Shown here one piece after another: positions 53,101 to 61,859 of a stretch of 64,000 nucleotides of DNA (the first letter of the stretch is position 1; each line of letters starts with the position of its first letter). The DNA is from Cheilinus undulatus (lineage: Eukaryota > Chordata > Actinopteri > Labriformes > Labridae). The stretch is from NCBI RefSeq assembly GCF_018320785.1, contig NC_054886.1:29275732-29339731 (forward strand), in the 5' to 3' direction. The translations under genes and the position numbers were made by a program. The notes below the pieces were generated by a model. That model searched no databases, had not been told where the DNA came from, and saw nothing but the letters and a program-made list of their open reading frames with translations.

Positions 53101-54709
53101 TGAATTTAAAATTTGTCTCCACTTTGAAAACACTTAAAAAATCATTTTTTATAGTCTGTATGACATGTATTATCATAGTTTGTATTTTGACTGTTAGTGT
53201 AAGTCTGTGTGGTTGTTTCTGCTCAACAACAGGAAAGGTAGACGAACCGCATGGAGGGCTGTGTTTAGTAGTTTATATATTAGTACTATGAGTGAAGTTT
53301 ACAACCGTCATTAGCTTTAAAATAGCAGTCATGAATGTCGGACATTCAGAGACACGCTCCTTTGTTGAATTTTTTCTTTATCTTAATACCATGATGGTGA
53401 GGAACGCCGCCTCGCTGTTGAAGATTCCTGAGGGCCCGTCAGACCCAAGAACCTCTGTTGTAGTTTATGTACTTAAATGAGTCCCTTATTCCACTGTGTT
53501 CATACATCTATGTTTGTGTTTCTCTTTCTTTTGCAGTTGCAGAGCATGCCTCCCCCACCCCCACCCACTCTGATAGATTACTGCTCAGTTTGTTTTCCTG
53601 TTATTTCGCAGCTATACTCTGGAGGATTTGATTAACATGAAGTGGAAAAAAAAACAGCAGATTAGTTCTATTAAAGTTTACATGTTGGTGCACATGTTTG
53701 AAAGAAGGACGATGAGTTGCTAACTAAAAAGATCCTCTGAAGCAACAGTTAAATAAAAATGGATTGGTCATGTTTGAGGCTACATGAGAGGAATGGGCCT
53801 GCTTCCTGGTTCATTTATTCTCATTTTCACTGTATCACTCATTAACAATAGTCACAGGAAATACTTTTATTTTTCTCCAGAATATTTTTATGACATGTTG
53901 GTTTGAAAAAAAAAAAAAAAAAGCAGCTCAAGTATCTTAAAAGAGGCACGAAAGACAAATAATACAGACGTTTACTTAAAGAAGGATTTTCAAAATAAAA
54001 GTTTCCTAATGCGTTACAATCAGAGATGTCTCGCTGATAAAAACAGGCAAAACACACAAACTTAATCAGAAAAAAACAACTTTTAATCAATAAAAGCAAT
54101 GGGAATTTTAAATTTGAGTACTCAGAGGTATTTTTCAGATGTTAAAGAAGCTGAATAGACAAAATAAAGGTCAGCGAGTAAGAGATTTAGCCCCACAAAT
54201 CTTCAAATAAAAATTTTAGAATCATTGAACTCACCTTCTCCATCTGGACTCCAGTTACAAACGACATGACTGCAGGCAAACTCCATCTGAAAATGACAAA
54301 AAAAGATGAAAAAATGAACTAAAACAAAGGAAAAAGAACATTTATTATCGACGGCATAAAGAGAGAAATGTGAAAAAGGATGCAGAAATGACAAATCAGC
54401 AGTATGAAATTTCAGCTTCCCGGCATTGCCTGTACGCTGCTGCCAGAGTAACCAAAGCCTCAGTCTGGTTATTTTTCTAGTTAACAGGTGGGCGAGTAAA
54501 ACCGAGACACTTCCTGTGTGAATAACTGTCAGGGAAAAGACAAAAACAGGCTTCATTATAGGCTGATATGGATTCTTCAGAACAATACAAACCATGTTTG
54601 TACAGTCGTATATTAAACAAATGCATGGCATGACTCTCAGGTTATCAGGACAGAAGATTAACAGCATTAAATTCTGATCTGATAGTGATAAGTTTCTGCT
54701 TACGTCCAT
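38126..54709 (-). CDS. Sec23/24-type zinc finger and VWA-domain protein (circularly permutated Ras protein 1-like family), 18 coding exons, 604 codons
   Basis: Exons in transcript order: 54709-54704, 54286-54235, 50242-50111, 50030-49944, 49683-49598, 49376-49179, 47338-47294, 47195-47106, 46413-46262, 46163-46088, 43486-43359, 43260-43176, 43084-42978, 42059-41947, 41813-41702, 41301-41161, 38497-38404, 38236-38126. All junctions are AG/GT with matching phases; the sum is 1815 nt. After MDMEFACSHVVCNW comes a proline-rich stretch (PPPLPPRRLRKPRP), residues about 18-62. A Cys4 finger, CGKC and CEFC, spans exons 5-6. The VWA domain follows, with an intact MIDAS start (VVFCVDISGSMS), VALVTFNDD and VVLCTDGRANIGLG. 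The C-terminus has a Gln-rich helix (QEAQRQLKAQQDLL). Zinc finger plus VWA recalls Sec23/24 and the C-terminal half of Dictyostelium cpRas proteins; no Ras motifs are visible. Its function is unknown. A metal-dependent binding role is inference. The first exon could be replaced by one at 60960-60922. Confidence 0.88.
38722..39580. repeat. ~42-bp minisatellite, family B, in the last-but-two intron of the VWA gene
   Basis: About 19 imperfect units of the form ACAAAACATGATAAAGTGCT, CTCTAGGGTGC, TGTCCCAGTGG. The unit clearly resembles family A at 7073-7612 (ACAAAACCTGATAAAGTGCC ... GAGTGCC ... CAGT). Confidence 0.85.
39882..41104. mobile_element. hAT-like element with GGGTGTGACGAGA ends
   Basis: The left end is TAAGGGTGTGACGAGACAC and the right end, reversed, TAGGGGTGTGACGAGATC. 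Flanks TTATTTAC (39874) and CTATTTAC (41105) match at seven of eight bases. CACGAGA / TCTCGTG motifs recur in both subterminal regions. No transposase frame is evident. It ends only about 57 bases downstream of the donor of the 41301-41161 exon. Confidence 0.85.
42190..42960. mobile_element. Dispersed non-autonomous DNA element fragment
   Basis: The sequence shows the CTCCAATTCCAAAAAAACTGG start and ends near CAGTGTCCAAACTTTTTTGA. Such ends are shared with 60234-60445 (ACAATGTCCCAACTTTTCTG, CCTGTCCCAACTTTTT). It lies in the intron between the 43084-42978 and 42059-41947 exons. I do not assign a superfamily. Confidence 0.6.
43524..45050. mobile_element. hAT-like element with array, itself interrupted
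   Basis: The left end CAGTGGTTCTCAAATGG is followed by a left arm that shares TGGGAATGGGCCCTCC with other elements here. A TTTTGCCACTTT-type array runs 43760-44240 and resumes at 44935-45000. Between them lies different repeat material (44237-44930). The right arm has GTTGGCTGGGCCTCAGAAAG, as at 37045. Confidence 0.6.
44237..44930. repeat. Dispersed fish repeat nested in the hAT-like element
   Basis: A block CTCTGCCAAGGAGGTTATGT through GGACGGATTTCCATG and GATCACTGTCTAGATCCA is followed by a second partial copy (44818-44930) of its GGATCACCGTCTGGATCC and GGGAGATAGGGC portion. It is a common fish repeat style, not further classified. Confidence 0.6.
45089..45776 (-). pseudogene. Tc1-like transposase relic
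   Basis: On the minus strand an MKTKEHSKQ start leads into a helix-turn-helix with SKALNIPQSSIKSILKK, then SGHPHKVSERARRRLVREAS, and after stops and a frame change [14 protein letters not shown] near 45290 and NYRKILEENLQSARE. This is the N-terminal and middle part of a fish Tc1 transposase; the second and third catalytic regions are lost. It lies in the intron between the 46163-46088 and 43486-43359 exons, and Tc1 material extends to about 45930. Confidence 0.82.
47514..48763. mobile_element. hAT-like element with a 311-bp tandem triplication
   Basis: The left end CAGTGTTACTCAAC pairs with the reversed right end CAGTGATCCTCAACG. Flanks CTTCATGC (47506) and CTCCATGC (48764) match at seven of eight. 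Inside, a block starting GTGGCAAAAATGGTCC recurs at about 47684, 47995 and 48306, so about 311 bp is repeated nearly three times; each unit is itself made of short GTGGCAAAAATGGG-like pieces. It is in the intron between the first VWA-domain exon (49376-49179) and 47338-47294. Confidence 0.88.
48780..49020. repeat. Dispersed repeat fragment
   Basis: AGAATGCACCAAGGGATTTT and TTGTCAAATTTGGCACA are reminiscent of the AAGAATGTGTTGCGACATTT and CTAAATTTGGTACAAAC blocks at 33605-33645. The two are probably copies of one old element. Confidence 0.45.
51150..51430. repeat. Degenerate ATGATACAATA tract
   Basis: Short imperfect repeats of ATGATACAATAC type, resumed at 52850-53080 beyond the inserted element 51440-52852. 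The earlier stretch 50890-51000 has AAAATACATTTCAC repeats. Confidence 0.7.
51440..52852. mobile_element. Truncated hAT-like element with nested insertions
   Basis: The right end TTGGGAACCACCG and the A-rich interior (AATCTGTTGATTTTTGTGCA) match the element at 16231-17285. Into it is inserted a copy (51835-52610) of the MITE at 21114-21577. That in turn is split by a segment, 52090-52432, bounded by inverted TACAAACCACGC motifs. Confidence 0.6.
53090..54200. other. VWA-gene intron, unassigned
   Basis: I see no exon or nameable repeat. The intron between 54286-54235 and 50242-50111 covers this stretch. Confidence 0.4.
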
Positions 54710-55037
54710 GTTTTAATTTAGTCTGAGCAGAAAAACCAGACTATTATATAACCGGTATTTAAAGAGGAAAATAGCTCCTTCAATTAAATACATTTAGATG
54801 AATATAATCCAGAAATTCTGAAATTTAACAGTAACAGTGATGAGCATTTTTTCATAAAAGCTTTGGTTTCTATCTGAAATGTTCACCGTCTATATGCGGG
54901 CCAGTGAGGTTCTGATTTTCATCAGTCTAAATTCTTGAACAGTGCACCGTGTTTGCAGCTTGTCTTCATACATGTCAGTCAGTGTTGTTGCCGAGGCTGC
55001 TGCTGTTCCTGGGGCCCAGTCGGCACAGCTTCTAGAT

Positions 55038-56683
55038 CAATGATCATCAACTGGCGGCCGGGGGGCCACATCAGGCCCCCCAAAGCTTCCTGTCCGGCCC
55101 CCGAAAGATCGTTAAATTCAGAAAAGGAGGAAAAGAAGATTTTAAGAGAATCTTTTGGCTTTACAAGTCTGCAGCTGTTGGGAGTGCAGATGGTCGAGTG
55201 GTTTTGGGCGCTACCCATGTGTGCGGGCAGCCTGGGTTTGAATCTGGCCTGTGGCATTTTACCACATGTCTCTCCCCCCTCTTTTCCCTCTGTCCAAATC
55301 CACTGTCCTTCCTCTGTCAAATAAAGGCATGAAAAAGCCCAAAAATAATCTTTAAAAGTCTGCAGCTGTTAAATCCATCCCACAAAAAAATAACATTGAA
55401 ATAGTTTTAGAATTACTTAATATTTGATCTGGTCTTTTTTTTCAGAGATTTACTGTCATTATTAGTGAGTGTTTTAAAAAGGGTTAAGGTTGGCAGAAGT
55501 TCTGCAAAAATGACCAGATAAAGTGGTGAAAAGAGGTTAAATGTGGCAAAAAATGGTAAAAGAGGAAAAAAAGGCACAAAAGGTACCAAAAATTGGTTAC
55601 AAATGACAAAAAAAGTAGTGCAAGAAAGTAATGAAAAGGGGTTAAAAAGTGGAAAAATTGATAAAAGAGTGGTAAAAAAGGGATAAAACATGCTGGGAAA
55701 GTGGTTTAAAGGGGGTTAAAATCTTTCAAAAATTGTATTAAAGAGGTAACAATGAGCAAAAAGTATCAACAAGGGTTAAAAGTGGGTAAATTATTTTAAA
55801 AGTTGCATAAAATGTTTTGAAAAGAAATGAAAATGGGTTAAAAGTGGCAAAAAAAGTGGCAAAACTTGGATAAAAGAGTGGCACAAAGGGGGTAAAATAT
55901 GCAAGAAAATTGTTTTAAATTTGGTTAATGTCTTTCAAAATTTGTGTAAAAGAGGCAACAATGGGCAAAAGTATCAACAATGGGTTAAAAGTGGCAAAAA
56001 TTGGTTTAAAAGTTGCAAAAAATGTTGAAAAAAGTGATAAAAAGGGGTTGAAAAAGTGAAAAAAAATTGATAGGAGTATCACAAAGGGGATAAAATATGC
56101 AGGAAAAGTGTTTTAAATTGGGCTAAAAAAACTTTCAAAAATTGGGTTAAAGAGGCAAAAAGTATCAACAGTGGGTTAAAAGTGGGAAAAATTCATTTTA
56201 AAGTTGCAAAATTTGATGAAAAAATGTAATAAAAAGTGGGAAAAATTCATTTTAAAGTTGCAAAATTTGATGAAAAAATGTAATAAAAAGTGGCAAAAAT
56301 TGATAAGAGTGTCAAAAGGGGATAAAACATGCATGAAAAGTGGTTTAAATGGGATTAAAATCTTTCAAAAGTTGTGTTAAAGAGGCAAAAGGGGGCAAAA
56401 CATATCAAAAAATAGTTAAAATTAGGAAAAATTGGTTAATATTGGGGCTAAATGACAGCTGGGGAGGGCCCATTCTCTGTGATTTTCAGGGGTCCAGCCT
56501 ATTCTGTTGTCAGGCCTTTCTCCTTGTGGCCTGCTGCGTTATAGATAATGGAGATAGATCTCACTGGTAATGACTAAAATAATATAAAACATTCCTTGAA
56601 TTTTTGTGTATTTGAATTCCGGCCCCCAGAGTTTCTGTTGAGACTAAATCCGGCCCTTGTGCAGATGTACTTGATGACCCCTC
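55038..56683. mobile_element. hAT-like element, CAGGGGTCATCAAGTAC family (copy 2, reversed)
   Basis: The ends are CAATGATCATCAACTGG and the reverse of GAGGGGTCATCAAGTAC. Target duplications TTCTAGAT (55030) and CTCTAGAT (56684) match at seven of eight. The GGCCCCC arm and a 0.9-kb GTGGCAAAAATTGGTTAAA array are as in copy 1, in opposite orientation. Confidence 0.88.
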
Positions 56684-56878
56684 CTCTAGATGCTGTTTAT
56701 ATAGAGTCTAACCCCACACAGGGTCTCTGGAGCTCAGTCAGAGTGACCCTCTGGTTCTCCGCCACCTCTCTTACTGAGGCCTTTCTCCCACTAGCACTCA
56801 GTTTGGCCGGATGAGCTCTTGGAAGAGTCCTGGTCGTGCCGAACTTCTTCCACTTATGGAGGCAGCTGCGCTCTAGGA

Positions 56879-57137
56879 CAGTGGGTCTCAACTGGTTGAG
56901 TCACGGGACCCACCATCAACTCCTCCAGGAGAATCTTTTTGGTCAGTCAGACGTATTTGATAAAAAATTGTAGAGCTTGGGCCTAAGACAGTACAAAAGG
57001 TGCAACAAAAACAATGAAACAGGACAAAAATACATGTTTTACAGAGTTGCATAGACAATTTTGCACCTTGTTTTGTCCCAGGCACACATCTGCGTCCCAC
57101 TGTTAAGAGCCTCGTGACCCACCAGCTGAGAACCAGG
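56879..57137. mobile_element. Small hAT-like element (reversed relative of 33905-34197)
   Basis: CAGTGGGTCTCAACTGG starts the element and ACCAGCTGAGAACCAGGG ends it. The internal CAACAAAAACAATGAAACAG block is the reverse of the 34030-34050 region. The target duplication is not clear. Confidence 0.6.
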
Positions 57138-57561
57138 GAACCTTCAGTGCAGCAGATTTTTCGTGACATTTCAGTTTTTACTTTTCATAAATTTGCAAAC
57201 ATTTCTAAAATTCTGTTTATACTTTGTCATGATAGGGTACTGAGTGTAGATGAATGAGAATTGAAAGTTTTTTTAGAGTAGCATCACGATGCAACATAAC
57301 AAAACAGAAAAAGTGAAGGAGGTCTGGATACTTTCTGACTGTGATGTTTGGTTTTCTCTTTGCATGATAGTCCTAACTTTCATTTGTAGACACAGCGGCG
57401 TAATGTGTTAACTGACAGAGAGTTCTCCTGGTTCTCTCAGTCTTTTGATGATGATACAGACTGTAGATGGTGAAATCTGTAAATTCCTTGTTATTTCTCA
57501 CAGAGGAATATTGTTCACAAACTGTCGGGCTTTTTGACCACACAAGTGGAGAACTTAAGGC

Positions 57562-59154
57562 CAGGATTTCCCAAACTTTTCAGCCTGTGATCCCTAAAGA
57601 ACAGCCTCATAATGGAACTATTCATGGATCAAGTGTGTATTATTGTGTTTTATAGTTCAAAATACTTATTTTGACACTTTTTAAGCACTTTTCATAATTT
57701 CCTGCCAATCTTTGCCACTGTACTCTTAAGCAATTTTGCCTTTATAAGCCATTTTTTTCTACTCTTAAATGTTTGTTTTTTTTTGCAACTTTAGAGCTAC
57801 TTTTTACAACTTTCTGCTATTTTTCCTTTGCTAACTCACTTTTGCAGCTCTTATTCCAATTTTGCCTAATTTGACCCAATCCTGCATCTTTAAAACCAAC
57901 TTCTGCAACTTTTTTACCATTTTCTGCAACTTTTTTACCATTTTCACTATTTTTCCATTCTATGTTGCCCTTCCTTGCCCATTTTTGCAGATGTTATTCC
58001 TTTTCTTTTATTTATTTATTTATCTATTTGCCTTTTTTAACCCATTCGAGTCTCTTATAACCTTTTCTGCCGGTGTCACCAGTTTGGCCATTTTTTTTTT
58101 TTTTTTTTTACCATTTTAAACCCCTTTTCAGTTTTCAGACGGTTACAACTGTTGCAACCGTCCCCATGCTACTTAGGCTAGTCACATCAAAACAGACCAC
58201 ACAGCAGTATTTTTGAAGATTTTTAGTTCAAAACAGGCACAAATAATATATTTCACTGCTCATGAGGAACAGAACAGGCAGTCATATTATAAGTCAATGA
58301 GAAACTAATGCTAATGATAAACAAAATAATTCCCCAGAAAACTTGTTGAGCAAAAATGAACAATTATTGTTGTATCTGTTGTGCTATGGGACTAACTAGC
58401 CACATAAAGTTTCCTGTGAAAACAGGAGAAAAGTCTGTTTATTTATTGTCATATAGAGAATAAATCATCTAAATGTAGAACTTGTATTTTGTTCACTAAA
58501 AACATTTTTAATACATTTTTTTTGTATTGCAAATTATTCTATTCTTTTTGTCCCGCACTGAAATATTGAGTTTTTATAGCTTCGGTAACATCTGCACATT
58601 GACTCTAGGTAATGTTTTACACAAAACAACACTTATTAAATATATTATACTTTAATAATGTAGGAATACTGTGCTTATTGAGACAAAAAGCAGAAGTTTA
58701 TTAGTGAAATTTAATGTTTTTTTAATATGTTGCAACTGTCCCCAAACCTGGGGTCAGTTGCAACATCTGAATTCCTCTATTCAAATAAATATTGTGACTG
58801 ACATGTCATACGTAGCCATCTTTACATGGTATGGGTAATTAGCAGACACGTGTAAGTTTAATATGTAAAGATTTGGTGTGCCTAGTCCAAATAGTCTCTG
58901 AGTAACTGAGAGTAATGTCAAAAGTGTTGCAACTGTCCCCAGTCTCCCCTACACATAGATTACAATTAAGCACATATCTCAATAACTGGCTTTATTTTAT
59001 ATTAAACTAATTTTAAGGGTGTGTTTTATAGAAATTGATAAAATATACCACTTGAAATTATTCTAAGTTTCTCTGTGTTTTTTTAAGCATCCTGCGACCC
59101 CCCTTTAGTGTGACAACCCCACTGGGATCCTGACACTAACTCTGGAAACCGCTG
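57562..59154. mobile_element. Probable hAT-like element with array and inserted repeat
   Basis: The left end CAGGATTTCCCAAACTTTTC and the right end, reversed, CAGCGGTTTCCAGAG form a weak inverted pair. A TTTTGCCACTTT-like array runs 57665-58130. A distinct segment, 58138-58955, with GTTGCAACYGTCCCC motifs at about 58150, 58730 and 58925 appears inserted. The flanking target duplication is doubtful (five of eight). Confidence 0.5.
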
Positions 59155-59174
59155 CCATAAGCTATCGTCTATTG

Positions 59175-60111
59175 CAGTGGTTCCTACTCTTTTTTCCTAT
59201 GAGACCCCCCTTACTTGTATCGTAGAAGAGCTGAGAACCTAAAGCACTGATCATCAACTGGCGGCCTGGGGGCCATATCAGGCCCCCCAAAGCTTTCTGT
59301 CCGGCCCCCGAAAGATCGTTAAATTCATAAAAGGAGGAAAAGAAGATGTTGGCTGTTAAATCCACCCCAAAAATGATTAATATTGAAATAGTTTTAGAAT
59401 GACTTAACATCTGATCGTTCTTTATAGAAATTTACTTGCCAGCCATTATTAGTAAAAAAAAACAAAACAAAACAAAACAAAAAACATGTTTTAAATAGGG
59501 TTAAAGTTGGCAGAAATGTTGCAAAATGGAAAAGGGTTAAATAATTGAAACAATTGGGTTAAACTATCAAAAAGGGCAGAAATATAGCAAATACAGCCTG
59601 GCACAGTAGTGAAAAAGCTTTTAAGAGAGGCACACAGGGGCAATAATTATCAAGTGTGTTGCAAAAGAGGGTTTAAAGAGTGGTAAAATGGGTGAAAAGT
59701 GGAAAAAAGTTGGTTTAAAAGTGGCAAAAAAAGTACTGAAAAGGGGTTAGAAAGTGGAAAAAATTGATAAAAGAGTGGCACAAAGGGGATAAAACATGCA
59801 GGAAAAGTACTTCCAAAGGCATTAAAGAATGTCAAAAAAAGGGCTTAAAAGTCAAAAATGAGTTAAAATGAGAGTTTCTGCCGAGACTAAATTCGGCCCC
59901 TGTGTAAATGTACTTGATGACCCCTGACCTAAAGGATCCACACAAACAAAAGGTGATACATGGATGTCAAAAATTAACATCAAATTTAAACTTTTTCATT
60001 GTTCAAATCTGTCAGGTTTTCTTATCATGAGACCTTTGAGTGAACTATTCAGAAGTGTTTTATTATGCGCCCCCCCAAAGGGGGTCCCGGACCCCGGGTT
60101 GGGAACCAGTG
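59175..60111. mobile_element. hAT-like element with CAGTGGTTCC ends, carrying a nested element
   Basis: The left end CAGTGGTTCCTACTC and the reversed right end CACTGGTTCCCAACCCGG are flanked by perfect 8-bp duplications GTCTATTG (59167-59174 and 60112-60119). The GGGTCCCGGACCCCGGG block near the right end is palindromic. Copy 3 of another hAT-like family sits inside at 59245-59926. Confidence 0.88.
59245..59926. mobile_element. hAT-like element, CAGGGGTCATCAAGTAC family (copy 3), nested
   Basis: CACTGATCATCAACTGG begins it and the reverse of CAGGGGTCATCAAGTAC ends it. The 8-bp duplication ACCTAAAG is perfect (59237-59244 and 59927-59934). It is a shorter copy (682 bp) with the same GGCCCCC arm and a short GTGGCAAAA-type array. 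Confidence 0.92.
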
Positions 60112-60233
60112 GTCTATTGTGAACTACTGAGCCTTCCAGGAGTGCCCCTAGTGTCATCTGTGACCAATTCACCTTCTTACCTGTGGAAGGTTACAGTATT
60201 TTTAACAATCCAAATTAATATTCCAGTCTTTTC

Positions 60234-60445
60234 TTGCCCCTGTCCCAACTTTTTAGGAATGTATTGCAAGGCCTCAAACTCAAAATGTGTGTGTATTTCC
60301 AAACCATGATCAGGTTAATCACTGTAAACTTATAGTATCTTGTCTTTGTGCTGTATTTTATTGAATATTTGTTAAAATAGATTTAAAAAAATAACTGTGT
60401 TCTGTTTTATTTACGTTCTACACAATGTCCCAACTTTTCTGGAGT
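60234..60445. mobile_element. DNA element fragment with GTCCCAACTTTT ends
   Basis: CCTGTCCCAACTTTTTAGG at the left and ACAATGTCCCAACTTTTCTG at the right, with the CCTCAAACTCAAAATG and TTCTGTTTTATTTACG blocks between, relate it to 42190-42960. Confidence 0.6.
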
Positions 60446-60921
60446 CTAAAAAAAGAACAAAAAGGGGAAAAAAGAGCCTATCATGACCAGCATGAATCAA
60501 ATTGATGCAAACCTATTATAATGTGCATTATTTTTAATTATTTCCAAATAAAAATTTAAAAATACTATAAAAATCTGTACAAAAAGTCCTTTGTAGAAAC
60601 TTCCCAGTATTTTTAATTTTTTTTTTTAGTCAAGTCTAATTCTAGTGACAGTAAAAAATGTGTGATACCATATTCAGATTGCTTAGAATACTTTACGTCT
60701 CTAAAACTCACCTGTGCTTTTACGTCATTGGCTTTCTCAATTACATGCTTTGGTTTTGTCCTACTGACCTTATGATGTCAGACACAATAAACCAAATGGT
60801 CAAAGTACTTTTTCTCACAAAGCTATGAATCACAAACTAAACTAACTGATCCGCTGTGTTCAGTATCGATCAGCTTTCAGAGTTTTAAGAAAAAGTAAAC
60901 CATAAACATTGGACTCCATAC

Positions 60922-60960
60922 CTCGGTGTCAAAGCTGGTATTTCTCTGTAAATCACTCAT
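60922..60960 (-). other. Candidate alternative first coding exon of the VWA gene
   Basis: On the minus strand an ATG opens 13 codons (MSDLQRNTSFDTE) ending exactly at GAG followed by GTATGG, a usable donor. Its phase 0 end would splice in frame to the exon at 54286, which begins with a phase 0 ATG. A second donor-like GACAAAG/GTAACT lies just upstream near 60993. No transcript evidence is available. Confidence 0.35.
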
Positions 60961-61589
60961 TCGTAAAGACTCATTAAAACAAAGAGAGTTACCTTTGTCG
61001 TGCTCTGCGTACAGCTGTGCTGCCAAAACTGAAAGCAAGTGTTGGTATCACAGCAGGTTTCCTATCAGAATGAGCGTGTAGGCGTGCCAGAGTCTGACAA
61101 ACAACAGCGCTGCGCTCAAGTGCCAGGAAGTCGTTCATGGGTTGATAGTCAGAGACACAGAAGAGAAGAAGGGCTGGAAGAGAGAAGAAAGAGATGTTTA
61201 TCTTACGGCTGTTTTAATCTTTCACAAAGAGAGAAAAACACATGACAAGGAAATACATGTGTGAGTGTGCTGACTGTGAAAAACCACAAGCTTGAACTTC
61301 AGAAACCATCTGTCAAAGCATATTTGCCTACTTTATATCTGAAAATACATAACATGAGGCACATTTATTTGACAAGTGCAGAAAAGTGTCTTAACTGAAG
61401 ATATAAACCACTAAAAAAAAAGGCTAAGCTGTTTATAATGATCTGCTAATACAGATGGCAGGACTAGGGATGACCTGGTTTAATGGTTGGTCAGTCTACT
61501 TAGCTTTGCAGTAACTGAGGCCTCCTCTAGATGGCAGTGTAACCTGATAAAAGAAGCACAAAAGTCATCCTTATTCAGCGTTTTTACTT

Positions 61590-61690
61590 AAGCCTGGTTC
61601 ACGCTTCTGCAGCGAGTCTAGGGGCCGCCGCCTCTGTGAGCACCACATACTCATGCATTGGTTTGTTTGTATTGCTCCGCAAAACTCCAC
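61590..61690. repeat. Possible DNA-element terminus
   Basis: CCTGGTTCACGCTTCTGCAG and the following GC-rich block look like a dispersed fish DNA-element end. The partner end was not found. Confidence 0.3.
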
Positions 61691-61859
61691 CAAAATGCTA
61701 CGCAGGGGTGCAATATTTATGCCTGGGCCTGTTGCCACATTCCCAGCCTTTCTTGTGCACAGGAAACCATGACAGTTGAAACCAAGTTGATTATGCTGGA
61801 GCTGATAATTGGCAGCAGTCAATTTTTGGAAGAAGATTGAAAATATGGCTGCCACATAA

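Noticed and set aside
54203-54703. A 168-codon minus-strand frame starting MDVSRN
   Set aside because: Only the first two codons are likely coding; after ATG GAC a GTAAGC donor follows, and the exon at 54286-54235 is read in a different frame in this open frame's continuation.
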